A DNA stretch of 64,000 nt from Flavobacterium akiainvivens (GCF_001278115.1 NZ_LIYD01000005.1:3313717-3377716), one strand, 5' to 3'; positions 17,317 to 26,192 are shown, counted from the first letter of the stretch. The notes: generated by a model not told the origin, from the letters alone. A program made the numbers and translations.

Positions 17317-18357
17317 TTACAGGTTTATTGCTTTCTTTTCTTTATCGCTTTCAATAGCAGCATCTATAATTTGCATTACAAGCAGGCCGTCCTGTGCGGT
17401 AACAGGCTCCGGAATGCCCTGGGTAATGGCGTTGTACACACCGTCGAAAATGCCGTAGTAGTTGCCTTTAAGGGTAGGTATGGTTTTGCGGATGCTCTCG
17501 CCGTTTTGCGAGTAGTGCAGCAACCCCGATTTGTCTTCAGGCTCGGTACCCCAATTGTCAAGGTTGGGTTTTGCACCGGTTTTAAGGGTGTCTTCCTGAA
17601 TATCGCCACGGTCTTTAAAAAACGAACCCTCGCGCCCCTGCAATACATAAGACGGCAACAGCTCTTTATTAAAGAATCCGGCATGCAGGCGCACGCGCTT
17701 ATTGGGGTAATACAGCAGTATATCAATATTATCGTCTACCACAGAGCCTTCCCTCAGCGTTCGGATATCGGCAAACACGCTATCGGGCTTACCAAAGAGT
17801 GCCAGTGCCTGGTCTATAATATGCGGCCCAAGGTCTTTCAGTACGCCTGCACCGGCATTGGCGCTTTCTTTCCATGCTTTGGGGCTTAGTATAGGGTTGT
17901 AGCGGTCAAAACGTATTTCAGCCTCTACAATATCGCCTAAAACACCACTTTCCAGCACTTGCTTTACGGTAAGGAAATCGCTGTCCCACCTGCGGTTTTG
18001 GTACACGGTTAGGGTTACGCCCTTGGCTTTGGCCAGTTCGCCTAACTCTTTAGCTTCGGCGGCTGTAGTGGTAAAGGCTTTTTCAACCAGGGTGTGCTTG
18101 CCGGCGGCTATGGCCTGTTTGGCATATTCATAATGCGTGTCTACGGGGGTGTTAACCACCACCAGGTCTACATCATCGGCTAACAGTTCTTCTATTGATT
18201 CATATCGTTTTACATTGGGGTAATCCTGGCGGATAAGGTCTTTACTGCGTTCCCATGCGCCCGTTAGCTCAAAGCCGGGGTGCAGGGTTAAAAATGGTGC
18301 ATGAAATACCTTGCCGGACATACCGTAAGAGAGTAGTGCTGTTTTAATTTTTTTCAT
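17317..18357 (-). CDS. Gfo/Idh/MocA-family oxidoreductase
   Basis: 346 residues. An N-terminal Rossmann domain (LLSYGMSGKVFHAPFL) binds NAD(P); VEKAF at ~93 takes the place of the usual EKP motif, with the catalytic Lys retained; VYQNRRWDSDF is typical of the YdgJ/scyllo-inositol dehydrogenase branch. These enzymes oxidise or reduce sugars or inositols. It is the first gene of a probable unit with DUF1304 and the aldo/keto reductase. Confidence 0.87.
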   Translation of the reverse strand: MKKIKTALLSYGMSGKVFHAPFLTLHPGFELTGAWERSKDLIRQDYPNVKRYESIEELLADDVDLVVVNTPVDTHYEYAKQAIAAGKHTLVEKAFTTTAAEAKELGELAKAKGVTLTVYQNRRWDSDFLTVKQVLESGVLGDIVEAEIRFDRYNPILSPKAWKESANAGAGVLKDLGPHIIDQALALFGKPDSVFADIRTLREGSVVDDNIDILLYYPNKRVRLHAGFFNKELLPSYVLQGREGSFFKDRGDIQEDTLKTGAKPNLDNWGTEPEDKSGLLHYSQNGESIRKTIPTLKGNYYGIFDGVYNAITQGIPEPVTAQDGLLVMQIIDAAIESDKEKKAINL

Positions 18358-18436
18358 TTGTATATATTATGGTACCACAAAGATTCACAAAGGAGCACAG
18401 AGGTACACAAAGTTTTATTTTAAAGGGTATGATGGG

Positions 18437-18546
18437 TATTCCCCTCCTTCGGAGGGGTGCCCGTAGGGCGGGGTGGTTTTTCAACTCAGGATATCTCATT
18501 CAAAAATCCCACCCCGGCTTCGCCACCCCTCCGGAGGAGGGGAATA
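18437..18546. repeat. Large imperfect inverted repeat with inner hairpins
   Basis: ATTCCCCTCC-TTC-GGAGGGG (from 18439) is mirrored by CCCCTCCGGAGGAGGGGAAT (to ~18544), and GGCGGGGTGG by CCACCCCGGC inside. The whole could fold as one cruciform. It is one of several GC-rich palindromes between genes in this region. Confidence 0.55.
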
Positions 18547-18572
18547 GCTTCACTCAGACGTTTAATTATTGA

Positions 18573-18672
18573 CATCCCCCGGGATTTCATCCCGGGCTAA
18601 TATGCGCGACCCTTTCAGGGTCGGGTGGCGTGTATTGTATCATTATGGGAGACGCATTCAATGCATCTCTAC
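18573..18672 (+). repeat. REP-like repeat, copy 1 (two conserved hairpins) plus a third hairpin
   Basis: Hairpin A CCCGGGAT-TTC-ATCCCGGG, the spacer CTAAT, and hairpin B CGACCC-TTTCA-GGGTCG recur in opposite orientation at 51388-51446. A third hairpin, GAGACGCAT/ATGCATCTC, follows at ~18650. Together these fill most of the 18358-18740 gap, which holds no gene. Confidence 0.65.
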
Positions 18673-18740
18673 AGCTGCTGCAAACTGCTACCTGCCACCA
18701 GCTATCTGCCATCTGAACACTGATTACTGATCACTGCCTA

Positions 18741-19817
18741 CTACCTCTTCCTCCACTGTGCGCGGTCGTACTGCTTGGGCCAGATGGTTTCTGCATTTAA
18801 CTCATGGGCAAAACGCAGCGCCAGGTTAGGGTCGCGCAACGATTCGCGGGCAAAAAGCACAAGGTCGGCCTTGCCAGATGCAATGATGTCTTCTGCCTGT
18901 TGGGCTTCGGTAATAAGGCCCACGGCGCCCGTGGCAATATGGGCTTCTTTTTTAACCCTTTCGGCAATAGGCACCTGGTAGCCCGGCCCTACAGGTATTT
19001 GCTGGTGCTGCACCGCGCCGCCGCTTGAGCAGTCTACCACATCAACACCTTTTTCTTTCAGTATTTTGGCAAGTGCCACGCTTTCGTCTACATTCCAGCC
19101 CCCTTCGGCCCAGTCGGTACCGCTAATGCGTACAAAAATGGGCAGTTCGGTAGGCCATTCGCTTTGCACGGCTTCCAGCACTTCTAAAAGCAGGCGGGTG
19201 CGGTTTTCAAAGCTGCCGCCATACTCGTCGGTTCGTGTGTTTGCCAGCGGCGAAAGAAACTCGTGTAGCAGGTAGCCGTGTGCCCCGTGTATTTCCACCA
19301 CCTTGTAACCGGCTTCATGTGCACGGCGGGTAGCGGCTTTAAAGTCGGCCACCACTTTGGCAATACCGGCCTTATCCAGCTCCTGTGGCGGTTCGGCTTC
19401 GTGCTCGCTAAAACGTATGGCACTTGGCGCTACTGAGTCCCACCCGCCTTCGGCATGCGTAAGTTTGTGGTTGCCCTGCCATGGGGCGCTCACGCTTGCT
19501 TTGCGGCCTGCGTGTGCCAGCTGTATGCCGGGGAAAGCGTTGTGTTGTAATATAAAAGCAGTTATCTGTTTGTATTTTTCTATATGGGCATCATCCCAAA
19601 TGCCCAGGTCGCACGGCGATATGCGGCCTTCCGGCGATACGGCTGTGGCTTCCTGAATAATAAGGCCTGCACCGCCTATGGCTCGCGCGCCAAGGTGCAC
19701 CAGGTGCCAGTCGTTAGCAAAACCGTCTTCGGCACTGTACTGGCACATAGGGCTTACCACTATGCGGTTTTTAAGGATAAGGCTCCTGAGCTGGAATATT
19801 GAAAATAAGTGTGACAT
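18741..19817 (-). CDS. NADH:flavin oxidoreductase, old yellow enzyme (YqjM/NamA-like)
   Basis: 358 residues, an FMN-binding TIM barrel. VVSPMCQYSAEDG at the N-terminus holds the Cys that tunes the flavin in the YqjM class; IQLAHAGRKAS and EIHGAHGYLLHEFLSP carry the substrate-binding His pair; ARESLRDPN is the phosphate site. It reduces C=C bonds of alpha,beta-unsaturated carbonyls with NADPH. It is divergent from rseP and alone in its unit. Confidence 0.93.
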   Translation of the reverse strand: MSHLFSIFQLRSLILKNRIVVSPMCQYSAEDGFANDWHLVHLGARAIGGAGLIIQEATAVSPEGRISPCDLGIWDDAHIEKYKQITAFILQHNAFPGIQLAHAGRKASVSAPWQGNHKLTHAEGGWDSVAPSAIRFSEHEAEPPQELDKAGIAKVVADFKAATRRAHEAGYKVVEIHGAHGYLLHEFLSPLANTRTDEYGGSFENRTRLLLEVLEAVQSEWPTELPIFVRISGTDWAEGGWNVDESVALAKILKEKGVDVVDCSSGGAVQHQQIPVGPGYQVPIAERVKKEAHIATGAVGLITEAQQAEDIIASGKADLVLFARESLRDPNLALRFAHELNAETIWPKQYDRAQWRKR

Positions 19818-20004
19818 AATTTGTTTTTGGCTTGGGTTAGTTGTAAAAAAGGCGTTAGTTTTACAGTAATGCCTTACAGTATAAAGTTACGTTTTGTAAA
19901 GTTATCTTATACTATCCAATTACAAATTGCATTCATCATTATTAACAAAACATTTAAATAACATACGAAAACGCTAAAAAATGCCATGCTTAGCCTAAAA
20001 ATAG

Positions 20005-20012
20005 TATTTTTG
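20005..20012 (+). promoter_or_regulatory. -7 box TATTTTTG of rseP
   Basis: TATTTTTG matches TAnnTTTG and lies 29 bases before the rseP ATG. The -33 element is not obvious. Confidence 0.45.
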
Positions 20013-20041
20013 TGCGTTCACAAAGTATTTAACTCTCGCAA

Positions 20042-21367
20042 ATGGATACACTCAATCAGGTTGCACAACTTGTACTTATGCTTTCAATTCTTGTAGTTCT
20101 GCACGAATTTGGCCATTATATCACCGCTAAAATGTTTAAGGTAAGGGTAGAAAAATTTTACCTTTTTATGGATGCCGGGTTTAGCCTTATTAAAAAGAAA
20201 ATAGGCGAAACCGAGTGGGGTATAGGCTGGCTTCCGCTGGGCGGCTACGTAAAGCTGAGTGGTATGATTGACGAAAGTATGGATACCGAGCAAATGAAAA
20301 GCGAGCCGCAGCCGTATGAGTTTCGTTCTAAGCCGGCCTGGCAAAGGCTTATAATCATGCTGGGCGGTATTATTGTAAACATACTGCTGGCGTGGTTAAT
20401 TTTTACTGTGGTATACAGCACCTATGGCAAAACCTATGTAAGTACTGAGGTAATGCAGAAAAACGGCCTTGTTTTTGGCGAAACCGGCCACAAGGTGGGC
20501 TTTAAAGACGGCGACCGTATTGTAGAGGCCGACGGCAAATTCCAGAAAAGTTTTAACCGTATGACCCTCGATGTGCTTTTAGGGGATAAAGTAGTGGTAG
20601 AGCGCGATGGAAAACGTGTAGACGTTAACCTGAGCGATGAAAACAAAGCACTGATACTGGAAACCGAAGGGCGCGACTTTATGCACCCGTGGATTAAAAG
20701 CGCAACGGTAGACTCTGTAGCGCCGGGTTCAGGAGCTGCTAAGGGTGGCCTTAAGGTGGGCGACAAAATACGCACTGTAAACGGAAAAGAGCAGCGCTAC
20801 CTTTCTCAAATGAGCGAAGAGGCGTTTAAGCACAAAAAAGGCTTTATAAACATTGGTATTGAGCGCAACGGCCAGCCCATGACGCTTAACGTGCCGGTAG
20901 ATTCTATTGGCAAGGTGGGTATAAACCAGGTGGCGGAAGGCCTTGAGCATTACAAAATAACAGAGCATTATAGCTTTTTTGGTGCCATACCGGCTGCCAT
21001 AACCGAGTCGTATGACCTGATTATATACAACATTAAGCAGTTTAAGCTTATACTGCGCCCCAGCACGGGTGCCTACAAGCAGGTTACAAGTGTGGTGGGT
21101 ATTGCCACAAAACTGCCTACCACGTGGGACTGGGAGTTCTTCTGGAACTTTACGGCACTGTTTAGCATAGGCCTTGCCTTTATGAACATACTGCCCATAC
21201 CGGGCCTTGACGGCGGCCATGCCATATTTACCATTGCCGAAATGATTACCGGCCGCAAGCTTAGCGATAAGGCTGCAGGCATTGTACAAACGGTGGGAAT
21301 GGTAATTTTGCTGAGTTTAATGGCACTTGTTTTCGGAAAAGACATTTACCAACTTATTGTGGGTTAG
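20042..21367 (+). CDS. rseP: RIP metalloprotease RseP (site-2 protease)
   Basis: 441 residues. HEFGH (21-25) in the first membrane helix and NILPIPGLDGGH near 390 form the zinc active site inside the membrane; a PDZ-like region lies in the periplasmic loop (~200-300, VAPGSGAAKGGLKVGDKI). Family members cleave anti-sigma factors and signal peptide remnants within the membrane. It is monocistronic, with the tRNA-Asn promoter 40 bases downstream. This is the last clearly core gene before the island. Confidence 0.95.
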   Translation: MDTLNQVAQLVLMLSILVVLHEFGHYITAKMFKVRVEKFYLFMDAGFSLIKKKIGETEWGIGWLPLGGYVKLSGMIDESMDTEQMKSEPQPYEFRSKPAWQRLIIMLGGIIVNILLAWLIFTVVYSTYGKTYVSTEVMQKNGLVFGETGHKVGFKDGDRIVEADGKFQKSFNRMTLDVLLGDKVVVERDGKRVDVNLSDENKALILETEGRDFMHPWIKSATVDSVAPGSGAAKGGLKVGDKIRTVNGKEQRYLSQMSEEAFKHKKGFINIGIERNGQPMTLNVPVDSIGKVGINQVAEGLEHYKITEHYSFFGAIPAAITESYDLIIYNIKQFKLILRPSTGAYKQVTSVVGIATKLPTTWDWEFFWNFTALFSIGLAFMNILPIPGLDGGHAIFTIAEMITGRKLSDKAAGIVQTVGMVILLSLMALVFGKDIYQLIVG

Positions 21368-21405
21368 GCTGCTGAAAAAACGTTTTAATTTTTTTTAAAT
21401 TTTTG

Positions 21406-21436
21406 TTTGGAGAAATTAAAAATGGTTATATATTTG
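21406..21436 (+). promoter_or_regulatory. Canonical Bacteroidota promoter for tRNA-Asn
   Basis: TTTG at 21406-21409, a 19-base spacer and TATATTTG at 21429-21436 match the -33/-7 consensus. The predicted start is ~21443, giving a leader of ~100 bases that contains a boxA-like GTTCTTTA at 21473-21480. Confidence 0.7.
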
Positions 21437-21542
21437 CACCGCAATAAAGCTGACGGCTTTAGCGCTACAAAAGTTCTTTAGAAGTTAATACCAGATTAAT
21501 AAAGCCTTAAGGTTTTATAAATTCGAGAAACAATATACAGTT

Positions 21543-21619
21543 TCCTCCTTAGCTCAGCTGGTTAGAGCATCTGACTGTTAATCAGAGGGTCCTTGGTTCG
21601 AGCCCAAGAGGGGGAGCCA
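21543..21619 (+). tRNA. tRNA-Asn (anticodon GTT), CCA encoded
   Basis: A full cloverleaf can be drawn: acceptor TCCTCCT/AGGGGGA, anticodon stem CTGAC..., loop CTGTTAA with anticodon GTT, T-arm CTTGG-TTCGAGC-CCAAG, discriminator G and encoded CCA. It is the left boundary of the genomic island: the antisense strand of its 3' half supplies the last codons of the integrase. Confidence 0.95.
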
Positions 21620-22126
21620 GATTGGAAAAGCCGCTAATTTTAGCGGCTTTTTTCATTTTAGCCTTTTCTAACTCCTTGGTATTACGGGATAATAGCTCCA
21701 AAATAGTATTAGTCGAATTGGTTCGAAAACCCTCTTTTTCGACTATCAGATTTTCAGGGAAAATAGTTCGTAAAAAACTGCCTTTCTTTCTGTCTTCCAG
21801 TTGGTTAAACAAACTACCCATGCTACATAGTAATTTTACCGAATCGGCGACATACTTTTTAAGATATACATCATTCCTTGCAAGTTTTGATATACTATCT
21901 TCTATTTCGTTAATAGTTGTTTTATACCTCGTTGTAATCTTTGTGAACAACTCTAAGTCTATCTCTCTGCTCATTAGTCTGTCCTCTGCATCCAGTATCA
22001 GTTTTTCAAGTGTTTCTTTCTCTTTAGTGAGTTCTTCTCTTCGTATGTAAGCATCGGTCTCACTTTGGCTTATTAAGTCGCTTAAAACCTCGCTATAAAG
22101 TGAGCCAACATTTTTGTTTAGTGATG
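21582..22126 (-). pseudogene. Large serine integrase, C-terminal part (separated by IS3 insertion)
   Basis: This 180-codon stretch completes the recombinase that begins at 24518. It is Lys/Glu-rich and predicted coiled coil (EKETLEKLILDAEDRL), as expected after the zinc ribbon of large serine recombinases. It joins in frame to the N-terminal part if bases 22127-23515 and one ATG target duplication are removed. The last residues NLAPPLGLEPRTL and the TGA stop are read from the antisense strand of tRNA-Asn, and the tRNA terminator also lies inside the frame. This means integration at the tRNA created the present C-terminus. As it stands the fragment has no start of its own outside the IS. Confidence 0.85.
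21626..21654 (+). terminator. Rho-independent terminator of tRNA-Asn
   Basis: AAAAGCCGCTAA and TTAGCGGCTTTT form a stem with a very short loop, followed by Ts, seven bases after the tRNA. It lies antisense within the integrase C-terminus. Confidence 0.8.
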
Positions 22127-22167
22127 TGTCCCGTCCTGAAATATCGATACACAAAAAAAGTATCAAA

Positions 22168-22596
22168 ATGGAAGGACAAAACAATTATGTAAGGCGTACC
22201 CAAAAAGATTACACTTTAAGTTTAAAGATTCAAATTGTAAAAGAGATTGAATCGGGTGAGCTTTCAACTTATGCCGCGCAAAGAAAATATGGCATCCAGG
22301 CTCGTTCAACAGTTGTAAATTGGCTTAGGAAATATGGTAACTTTGATTGGGAGAATCAAACACCATCGAATATGCCAAAGACACCTGAACAACGTATTAT
22401 GGAACTTGAGGCCAAAGTAAAGCTTTTAGAAAAGCAGAAAGCCCAGCTTGAAAGTCAAAACCATATATCCGATTCTAAAGCTATTATTTTTGATATGATG
22501 ATAGACTTAGCGGAAAAGGAATATAATATTGACATCAGAAAAAACTTACCACCCGGACAATCCAATCCTTCAGTAAAAAAAGGCAGGAAAGCTTAA
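22168..22596 (+). CDS. IS3 transposase OrfA (HTH)
   Basis: The ATG at 22168 gives 142 residues and lies just inside the left IS end; the earlier ATG at 22114 is outside the element and is rejected. The N-terminal half is the IS3 HTH (TYAAQRKYGIQARSTVVNWL), followed by a leucine-zipper-like coiled coil (RIMELEAKVKLLEKQKAQL). Near the end, seven As at 22575-22581 followed by GG form a slippery stretch; slipping back one base leads directly into orfB, giving the OrfAB transposase, the usual IS3 mechanism. Confidence 0.88.
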   Translation: MEGQNNYVRRTQKDYTLSLKIQIVKEIESGELSTYAAQRKYGIQARSTVVNWLRKYGNFDWENQTPSNMPKTPEQRIMELEAKVKLLEKQKAQLESQNHISDSKAIIFDMMIDLAEKEYNIDIRKNLPPGQSNPSVKKGRKA

Positions 22597-22610
22597 GCTT
22601 CAGCTGTGGT

Positions 22611-23462
22611 TTGTTCGGGATAGACAGGCAGGTTTATTATCGAAGTGTTAAACGTGTCAAGCTTCGCAGGAGCCTGGCGGAACAGGTTGTAGGACTTGTA
22701 AAGGAACAGCGCATAGCCCAACCCCGGCTTGGTACACGCAAATTGTATCATATACTTAATAATAAGCTTAAAGATTTAAAAGTAGGAAGGGATAAGTTCT
22801 TTAGTATTTTAAAAGCAAATCATTTACTGATAAAGCCTAAAAGGAGTTATCATGTCACTACATGGTCACACCATCGTTTTAGAAAGCATCCTAACCTGAT
22901 TAAAGAACTTGATATTACTAAACCGGAGCAGGTGTGGGTATCCGACATTACATACATCGGGAAACGGGATAAACCTTGTTATTTAAGCTTAATAACAGAT
23001 GCTTATTCTAAAAAGATAATGGGATATGATGTGTCTGATTCCCTGAGCACACAAGGCAGTATTAATGCTCTAAAAATGGCTCATAAGAACAGGATGTTTA
23101 AGGCTGAATCATTAATACATCATTCAGACAGGGGAATACAATATTGTTCGGATGAGTATCAATATTTATTAAAAAAATGTAACTTGAAATGTAGTATGAC
23201 TCAAAACTCAGATCCTTATGAAAATGCAGTAGCGGAAAGGGTAAATGGAATATTAAAACAGGAGTTTATGATTGACGCTTACCATCTTGAATTATCATTA
23301 ATGAAAAAGCTGGTAGCGGAGGTTATAAATAAGTATAATCAAATCAGGCCACATTGGTCAAATTATATGCTGACTCCAAACAAAATGCACCTGCAAAGCA
23401 GTATCAAAATGAAAACCTATAAAACAAAAAACAGAAGTAACCCGAAAGCTACTTCTGTCTAA
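22611..23462 (+). CDS. IS3 transposase OrfB (DDE integrase)
   Basis: 283 residues counted from the TTG at 22611, but it is probably made only as an OrfAB fusion by -1 frameshifting at 22575-22581. The rve/DDE domain shows WVSDITYIG, HHSDRGIQYCS and NAVAERVNGILKQEF, the D-D-(35)-E residues of IS3 transposases. No stop codon or frameshift interrupts it, so the element may still be active. Confidence 0.92.
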   Translation: MFGIDRQVYYRSVKRVKLRRSLAEQVVGLVKEQRIAQPRLGTRKLYHILNNKLKDLKVGRDKFFSILKANHLLIKPKRSYHVTTWSHHRFRKHPNLIKELDITKPEQVWVSDITYIGKRDKPCYLSLITDAYSKKIMGYDVSDSLSTQGSINALKMAHKNRMFKAESLIHHSDRGIQYCSDEYQYLLKKCNLKCSMTQNSDPYENAVAERVNGILKQEFMIDAYHLELSLMKKLVAEVINKYNQIRPHWSNYMLTPNKMHLQSSIKMKTYKTKNRSNPKATSV

Positions 23463-23483
23463 AAAAATGTATTTTTACTATTA

Positions 23484-24518
23484 TTAATCCTGTATCGTTA
23501 TTTTAGGACTAGTCAATGCTTTGTCGAGCATACTGGTTACATTACTATGTAGCACATCTTTTTTATACCTCACCTTGCATTTAGAAGTACAATGATAATA
23601 TTCGTAGTGTCCGCCATTACCCTTGGATTTACTCGCTGTTATCTGCTTCGCGCAAATAGGACATATCAGGCTACCTTTCAATGGAAATGCTGGATTTATA
23701 GATGTGGGTAGCTTTGCGCCTACATTTTTTCTGCCATCTAAAACATCCTGTACCTTGTCAAATAATTCACGGCTTATTAAGGGTTCATGTAGTCCTCTTA
23801 TAAGGTGTGCCGACTCTTTTTTATATTCAGGTACTACAACCATACCACAGTATAAGATATTCCTCAGCATATTGTAAAACTGTTGTTTTTCCAGCCTTAA
23901 ACCATGCTCTACTTTAAATCTTTTTCGTATTACTTCAACTGCTTCAAGACCTTTTAAAACCTCTGTGAAAGCCTTAATGACAATTTTGGCATCGGCATTA
24001 GGGATTACAGAAGTCTTACCTAAAACTTTCCCGTTATCATATCCATAAGGTGCTTTGGATAAAAAACACCCTTCTTTTACTGCGCGTCTCATCCCGTCTT
24101 TCGTACGTTGTGATATTTTAAGATTTTCAACCTCTGGGAGTATAAGATACATTGACAATAAAACCTTATTATCTGGGTTTGTGAGGTCTAATGGCTGTTC
24201 TATAGAGTTTACTTCTATCCCCATATCTGTTAGCCTTCTTATCACTGCCAGAGCTTCTTCTGCATTTCGGGAGAATCTATCCCATTTTGTAAAAAGAATC
24301 TTACCAATAGCTTGTTTGTTTTTTGTAGCATACTCCATAAGATTGTTCCATTCAGGACGGTTAAAATTCTTTGCAGAATAATCGTCCTCAAAATGTTTAG
24401 CAATCGTAAGTTTGTTTATCTCACAGTAAGTAGTTAGGATTTGTTGCTGGTGGCGTAGGCTAAAGCCTTTTTCTGCCTGTTCGTCTGTACTAACACGTGT
24501 ATATATAATTGTAGCCAT
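23484..24518 (-). pseudogene. Large serine integrase, N-terminal part (interrupted by IS3)
   Basis: 344 codons are open, but the last ten are IS sequence; the true gene part ends at 23516. The resolvase catalytic domain starts MATIIYTRVSTDEQ with nucleophile S10 and includes KWDRFSRN; the Recombinase domain follows (GYDNGKV...FYNMLRNILYCG), then a zinc ribbon (CPICAKQITA...YHCTSKC). Together with 21582-22126 the intact enzyme would have 514 residues. Such integrases insert elements by a cut, 180-degree rotation and religation. It is next to tRNA-Asn, the presumed attachment site. The insertion removes the coiled-coil region and should inactivate excision. Confidence 0.9.
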
Positions 24519-24529
24519 GTTATTGTTGT

Positions 24530-24676
24530 TTAATTGTTAGTGTGTTGATAATGTTTAGTAATCGTAAATTTGTTTATTTCACAGTAGGTGGTTAGGGCTT
24601 TTTTCTGATTGCATAAGCTAAAGCCTATCTCTACCTGCTCGTCTGTACTGACACGTGTATAAATTATGGTATTCAT
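24530..24676 (-). pseudogene. Remnant of a second serine recombinase (N-terminal 48 codons)
   Basis: Directly upstream of the integrase, a 48-codon frame (MNTIIYTRVSTDEQ...TTYCEINKFTITKHY) repeats the first ~45 residues of the integrase with about two thirds identity, then stops. Its ATG overlaps the stop of the 94-residue gene (TAATG at 24674-24678). It is a truncated tandem duplicate or the trace of an earlier integrase. Confidence 0.7.
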
Positions 24677-24960
24677 TATCCTAGTGTTTTTTTTAATTCG
24701 TTATACCCTATTAAAGCTAATTGCTCAGAACTATATCCTTCCATATCCTCCCAATAGCATTTATCTTCATAATTGTCAAGTATTGAGTATATAACCCAAA
24801 AGACTTTATCGTAATAAATTATCCTTCTGTCAACGTATTTATTGTTAGAAACACCAAATATATTTTCTTCGGTCTCTATTACATCTCCTTGTAGTTTAAT
24901 AACTTCAATTAGTTCCTTGATGGGTAAATCTAAATCAATGATTAATTTTAATTTGCTCAT
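24676..24960 (-). CDS. Hypothetical protein (94 aa) in the integrase operon
   Basis: 94 residues, acidic, mostly alpha/beta (MSKLKLIIDLDLPIKELIEV), with no signal or membrane segment. It lies between two short genes with junctions of 2 and -1 bases, so it is part of the transcript leading into the integrase. No family recognised. It may be a recombination accessory or a small immunity-like protein. Confidence 0.5.
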   Translation of the reverse strand: MSKLKLIIDLDLPIKELIEVIKLQGDVIETEENIFGVSNNKYVDRRIIYYDKVFWVIYSILDNYEDKCYWEDMEGYSSEQLALIGYNELKKTLG

Positions 24961-24962
24961 AT

Positions 24963-25091
24963 TTAATATTTTATGGTTAATTGTAATTCAGCTAGTGAGT
25001 AAAGTACCTGCCTAATAGTTTCAATCTCAGCATCTGAGTAGAAAATACCGTCACGGTTCAAAATTTGTTTGCATTTTGTATGGGATAGCAT
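24963..25091 (-). CDS. Small ORF (42 aa) at the head of the integrase operon
   Basis: ATG at 25091 gives 42 residues (MLSHTKCKQILNRDGIFYSD...) with a helical second half (IETIRQVLYSLAELQL). Sequences of this kind (ILNRDG-x-FYS/T, then IRxxLYxLA) often accompany recombinases in Bacteroidota elements; this is recalled, not searched. It is two bases from the 94-residue gene. Confidence 0.5.
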   Translation of the reverse strand: MLSHTKCKQILNRDGIFYSDAEIETIRQVLYSLAELQLTIKY

Positions 25092-25191
25092 ACGATTCTT
25101 CCGCTTCTTCCAATTTTTTATTGCGGAGAATTATTCTTTTATAGTCACAACTGGACTCCCTACGAGTATTTTTTAGGAATTATACATCTAT

Positions 25192-25206
25192 CTCTACAGT
25201 GTAGAG
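25192..25206. promoter_or_regulatory. 15-bp palindrome CTCTACA-g-TGTAGAG
   Basis: Perfect 7-bp arms around one base, about 100 bases upstream of the 25091 start. It is a plausible operator of the minus-strand recombinase operon. The rest of 25092-25511 is AT-rich and I see no gene in it. Confidence 0.4.
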
Positions 25207-25511
25207 TAGAACATGAAAATCAAAAGTTTTAGATTTTCGGTAAGACTTTCCTTGAAAATCTTATAATGCAAATCTACACAATTTTCACGTAGGTTGCAAG
25301 CAAATATTGAAAAATATTTTATATAAACATTTAATAATCAATAAATTAAATATAGTATTATATTTCTAACGTTAGACTGATGCACTTATTACACGTGCAT
25401 TTGGGTAAAGTTTTCTTGCGGTTGATAGCGCGGCGGCAGAGTTAAATGCGGGTACTATAATATATGTGAGATTGGAGCCAATCCAGATTCGGACTTTAAA
25501 ATTTTTCATAA

Positions 25512-26192
25512 TTAGGCTGCTTGTATGAGGTTAAGTTTGTTATACAGTTGATATACGGTAGATGGTAAAAATTGTTTGCCGTATCGGGTTTTAAAGTTCA
25601 ATTCATTAAGGTATGTGGCAATTTCCCTGTAAGTCATTCCTTTTTCTTTACAGCTTGCTATTATAGATTGTGCTTGCCTATTCCTGTCATTGGTGAGTGC
25701 GTTTTCTTTAACAGCTTGTACGCCTTTGGCACGTGCCTCACTGGTAAGATTATTAGGATTGCCCAGTTTCACACCTTTTTTCTTTAGTTCTGCCAAAGCC
25801 TGTTTGGTTCGGCTACTTATTAATTTTGCTTCTTGTTCTGCTAAAGCTGCGAAAATATGGATGGTAAAATTGTTTGCGCTTGGCATATCCACCGCCACAA
25901 ACTCAATACCCGCATCCATGAGGCTGCTTACAAAGCTCACGTTACGTGCCAATCTGTCCAGCTTTGCAATAACCAGTACTGCACTTTCATTCTTTGCCAT
26001 TTGGATAGCTTTGTGTATCTCTACACGCTCACGCTTGTTTGTTCCCGTTTCAACCTCTGTGTACTCCTTTAATATAATACCATCTTGTGAAGCAACATAT
26101 TTTTCAACGGATGTTTTTTGTGCTGATAAGCCAAGGCCACTAATACTTTGTTCTTTTCTACTTACTCTATAATAGGCGATATACTTCTTCAT
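25512..26192 (-). CDS. Serine recombinase (resolvase/invertase type)
   Basis: 226 residues. The resolvase domain begins IAYYRVSRKEQ with nucleophile S11 and includes VIAKLDRLARN, FAALAEQEAKLISSRTKQAL and a C-terminal HTH region (MTYREIATYLNEL...LPSTVYQLYNKL). The size fits small resolvases that act at a res or inversion site rather than integrases. No invertible segment is obvious nearby. It lies within the island and may resolve element multimers. Confidence 0.9.
   Translation of the reverse strand: MKKYIAYYRVSRKEQSISGLGLSAQKTSVEKYVASQDGIILKEYTEVETGTNKRERVEIHKAIQMAKNESAVLVIAKLDRLARNVSFVSSLMDAGIEFVAVDMPSANNFTIHIFAALAEQEAKLISSRTKQALAELKKKGVKLGNPNNLTSEARAKGVQAVKENALTNDRNRQAQSIIASCKEKGMTYREIATYLNELNFKTRYGKQFLPSTVYQLYNKLNLIQAA

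Larger units (their letters stand above)
22127..23515 (+). mobile_element. IS3-family insertion sequence (IS150-like), 1389 bp
   Basis: Terminal inverted repeats begin with TG: TGTCCCGTCCTGAAATA at the left and, on the other strand, TGACTAGTCCTAAAATA at the right; over 25 bases (through CGATACA) they agree at 20. A 3-bp target duplication ATG lies at 22124-22126 and 23516-23518. The element carries orfA and orfB in -1 register and splits a serine integrase gene. It seems complete. Confidence 0.88.

Noticed and set aside
18369..18572. 67-codon frame through the inverted repeat region
   Set aside because: It is translated palindromic repeat sequence with no coding character.
22114..22167. Upstream start for IS3 orfA
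   Set aside because: It lies partly outside the left end of the IS (22127), so it belongs to the disrupted gene.
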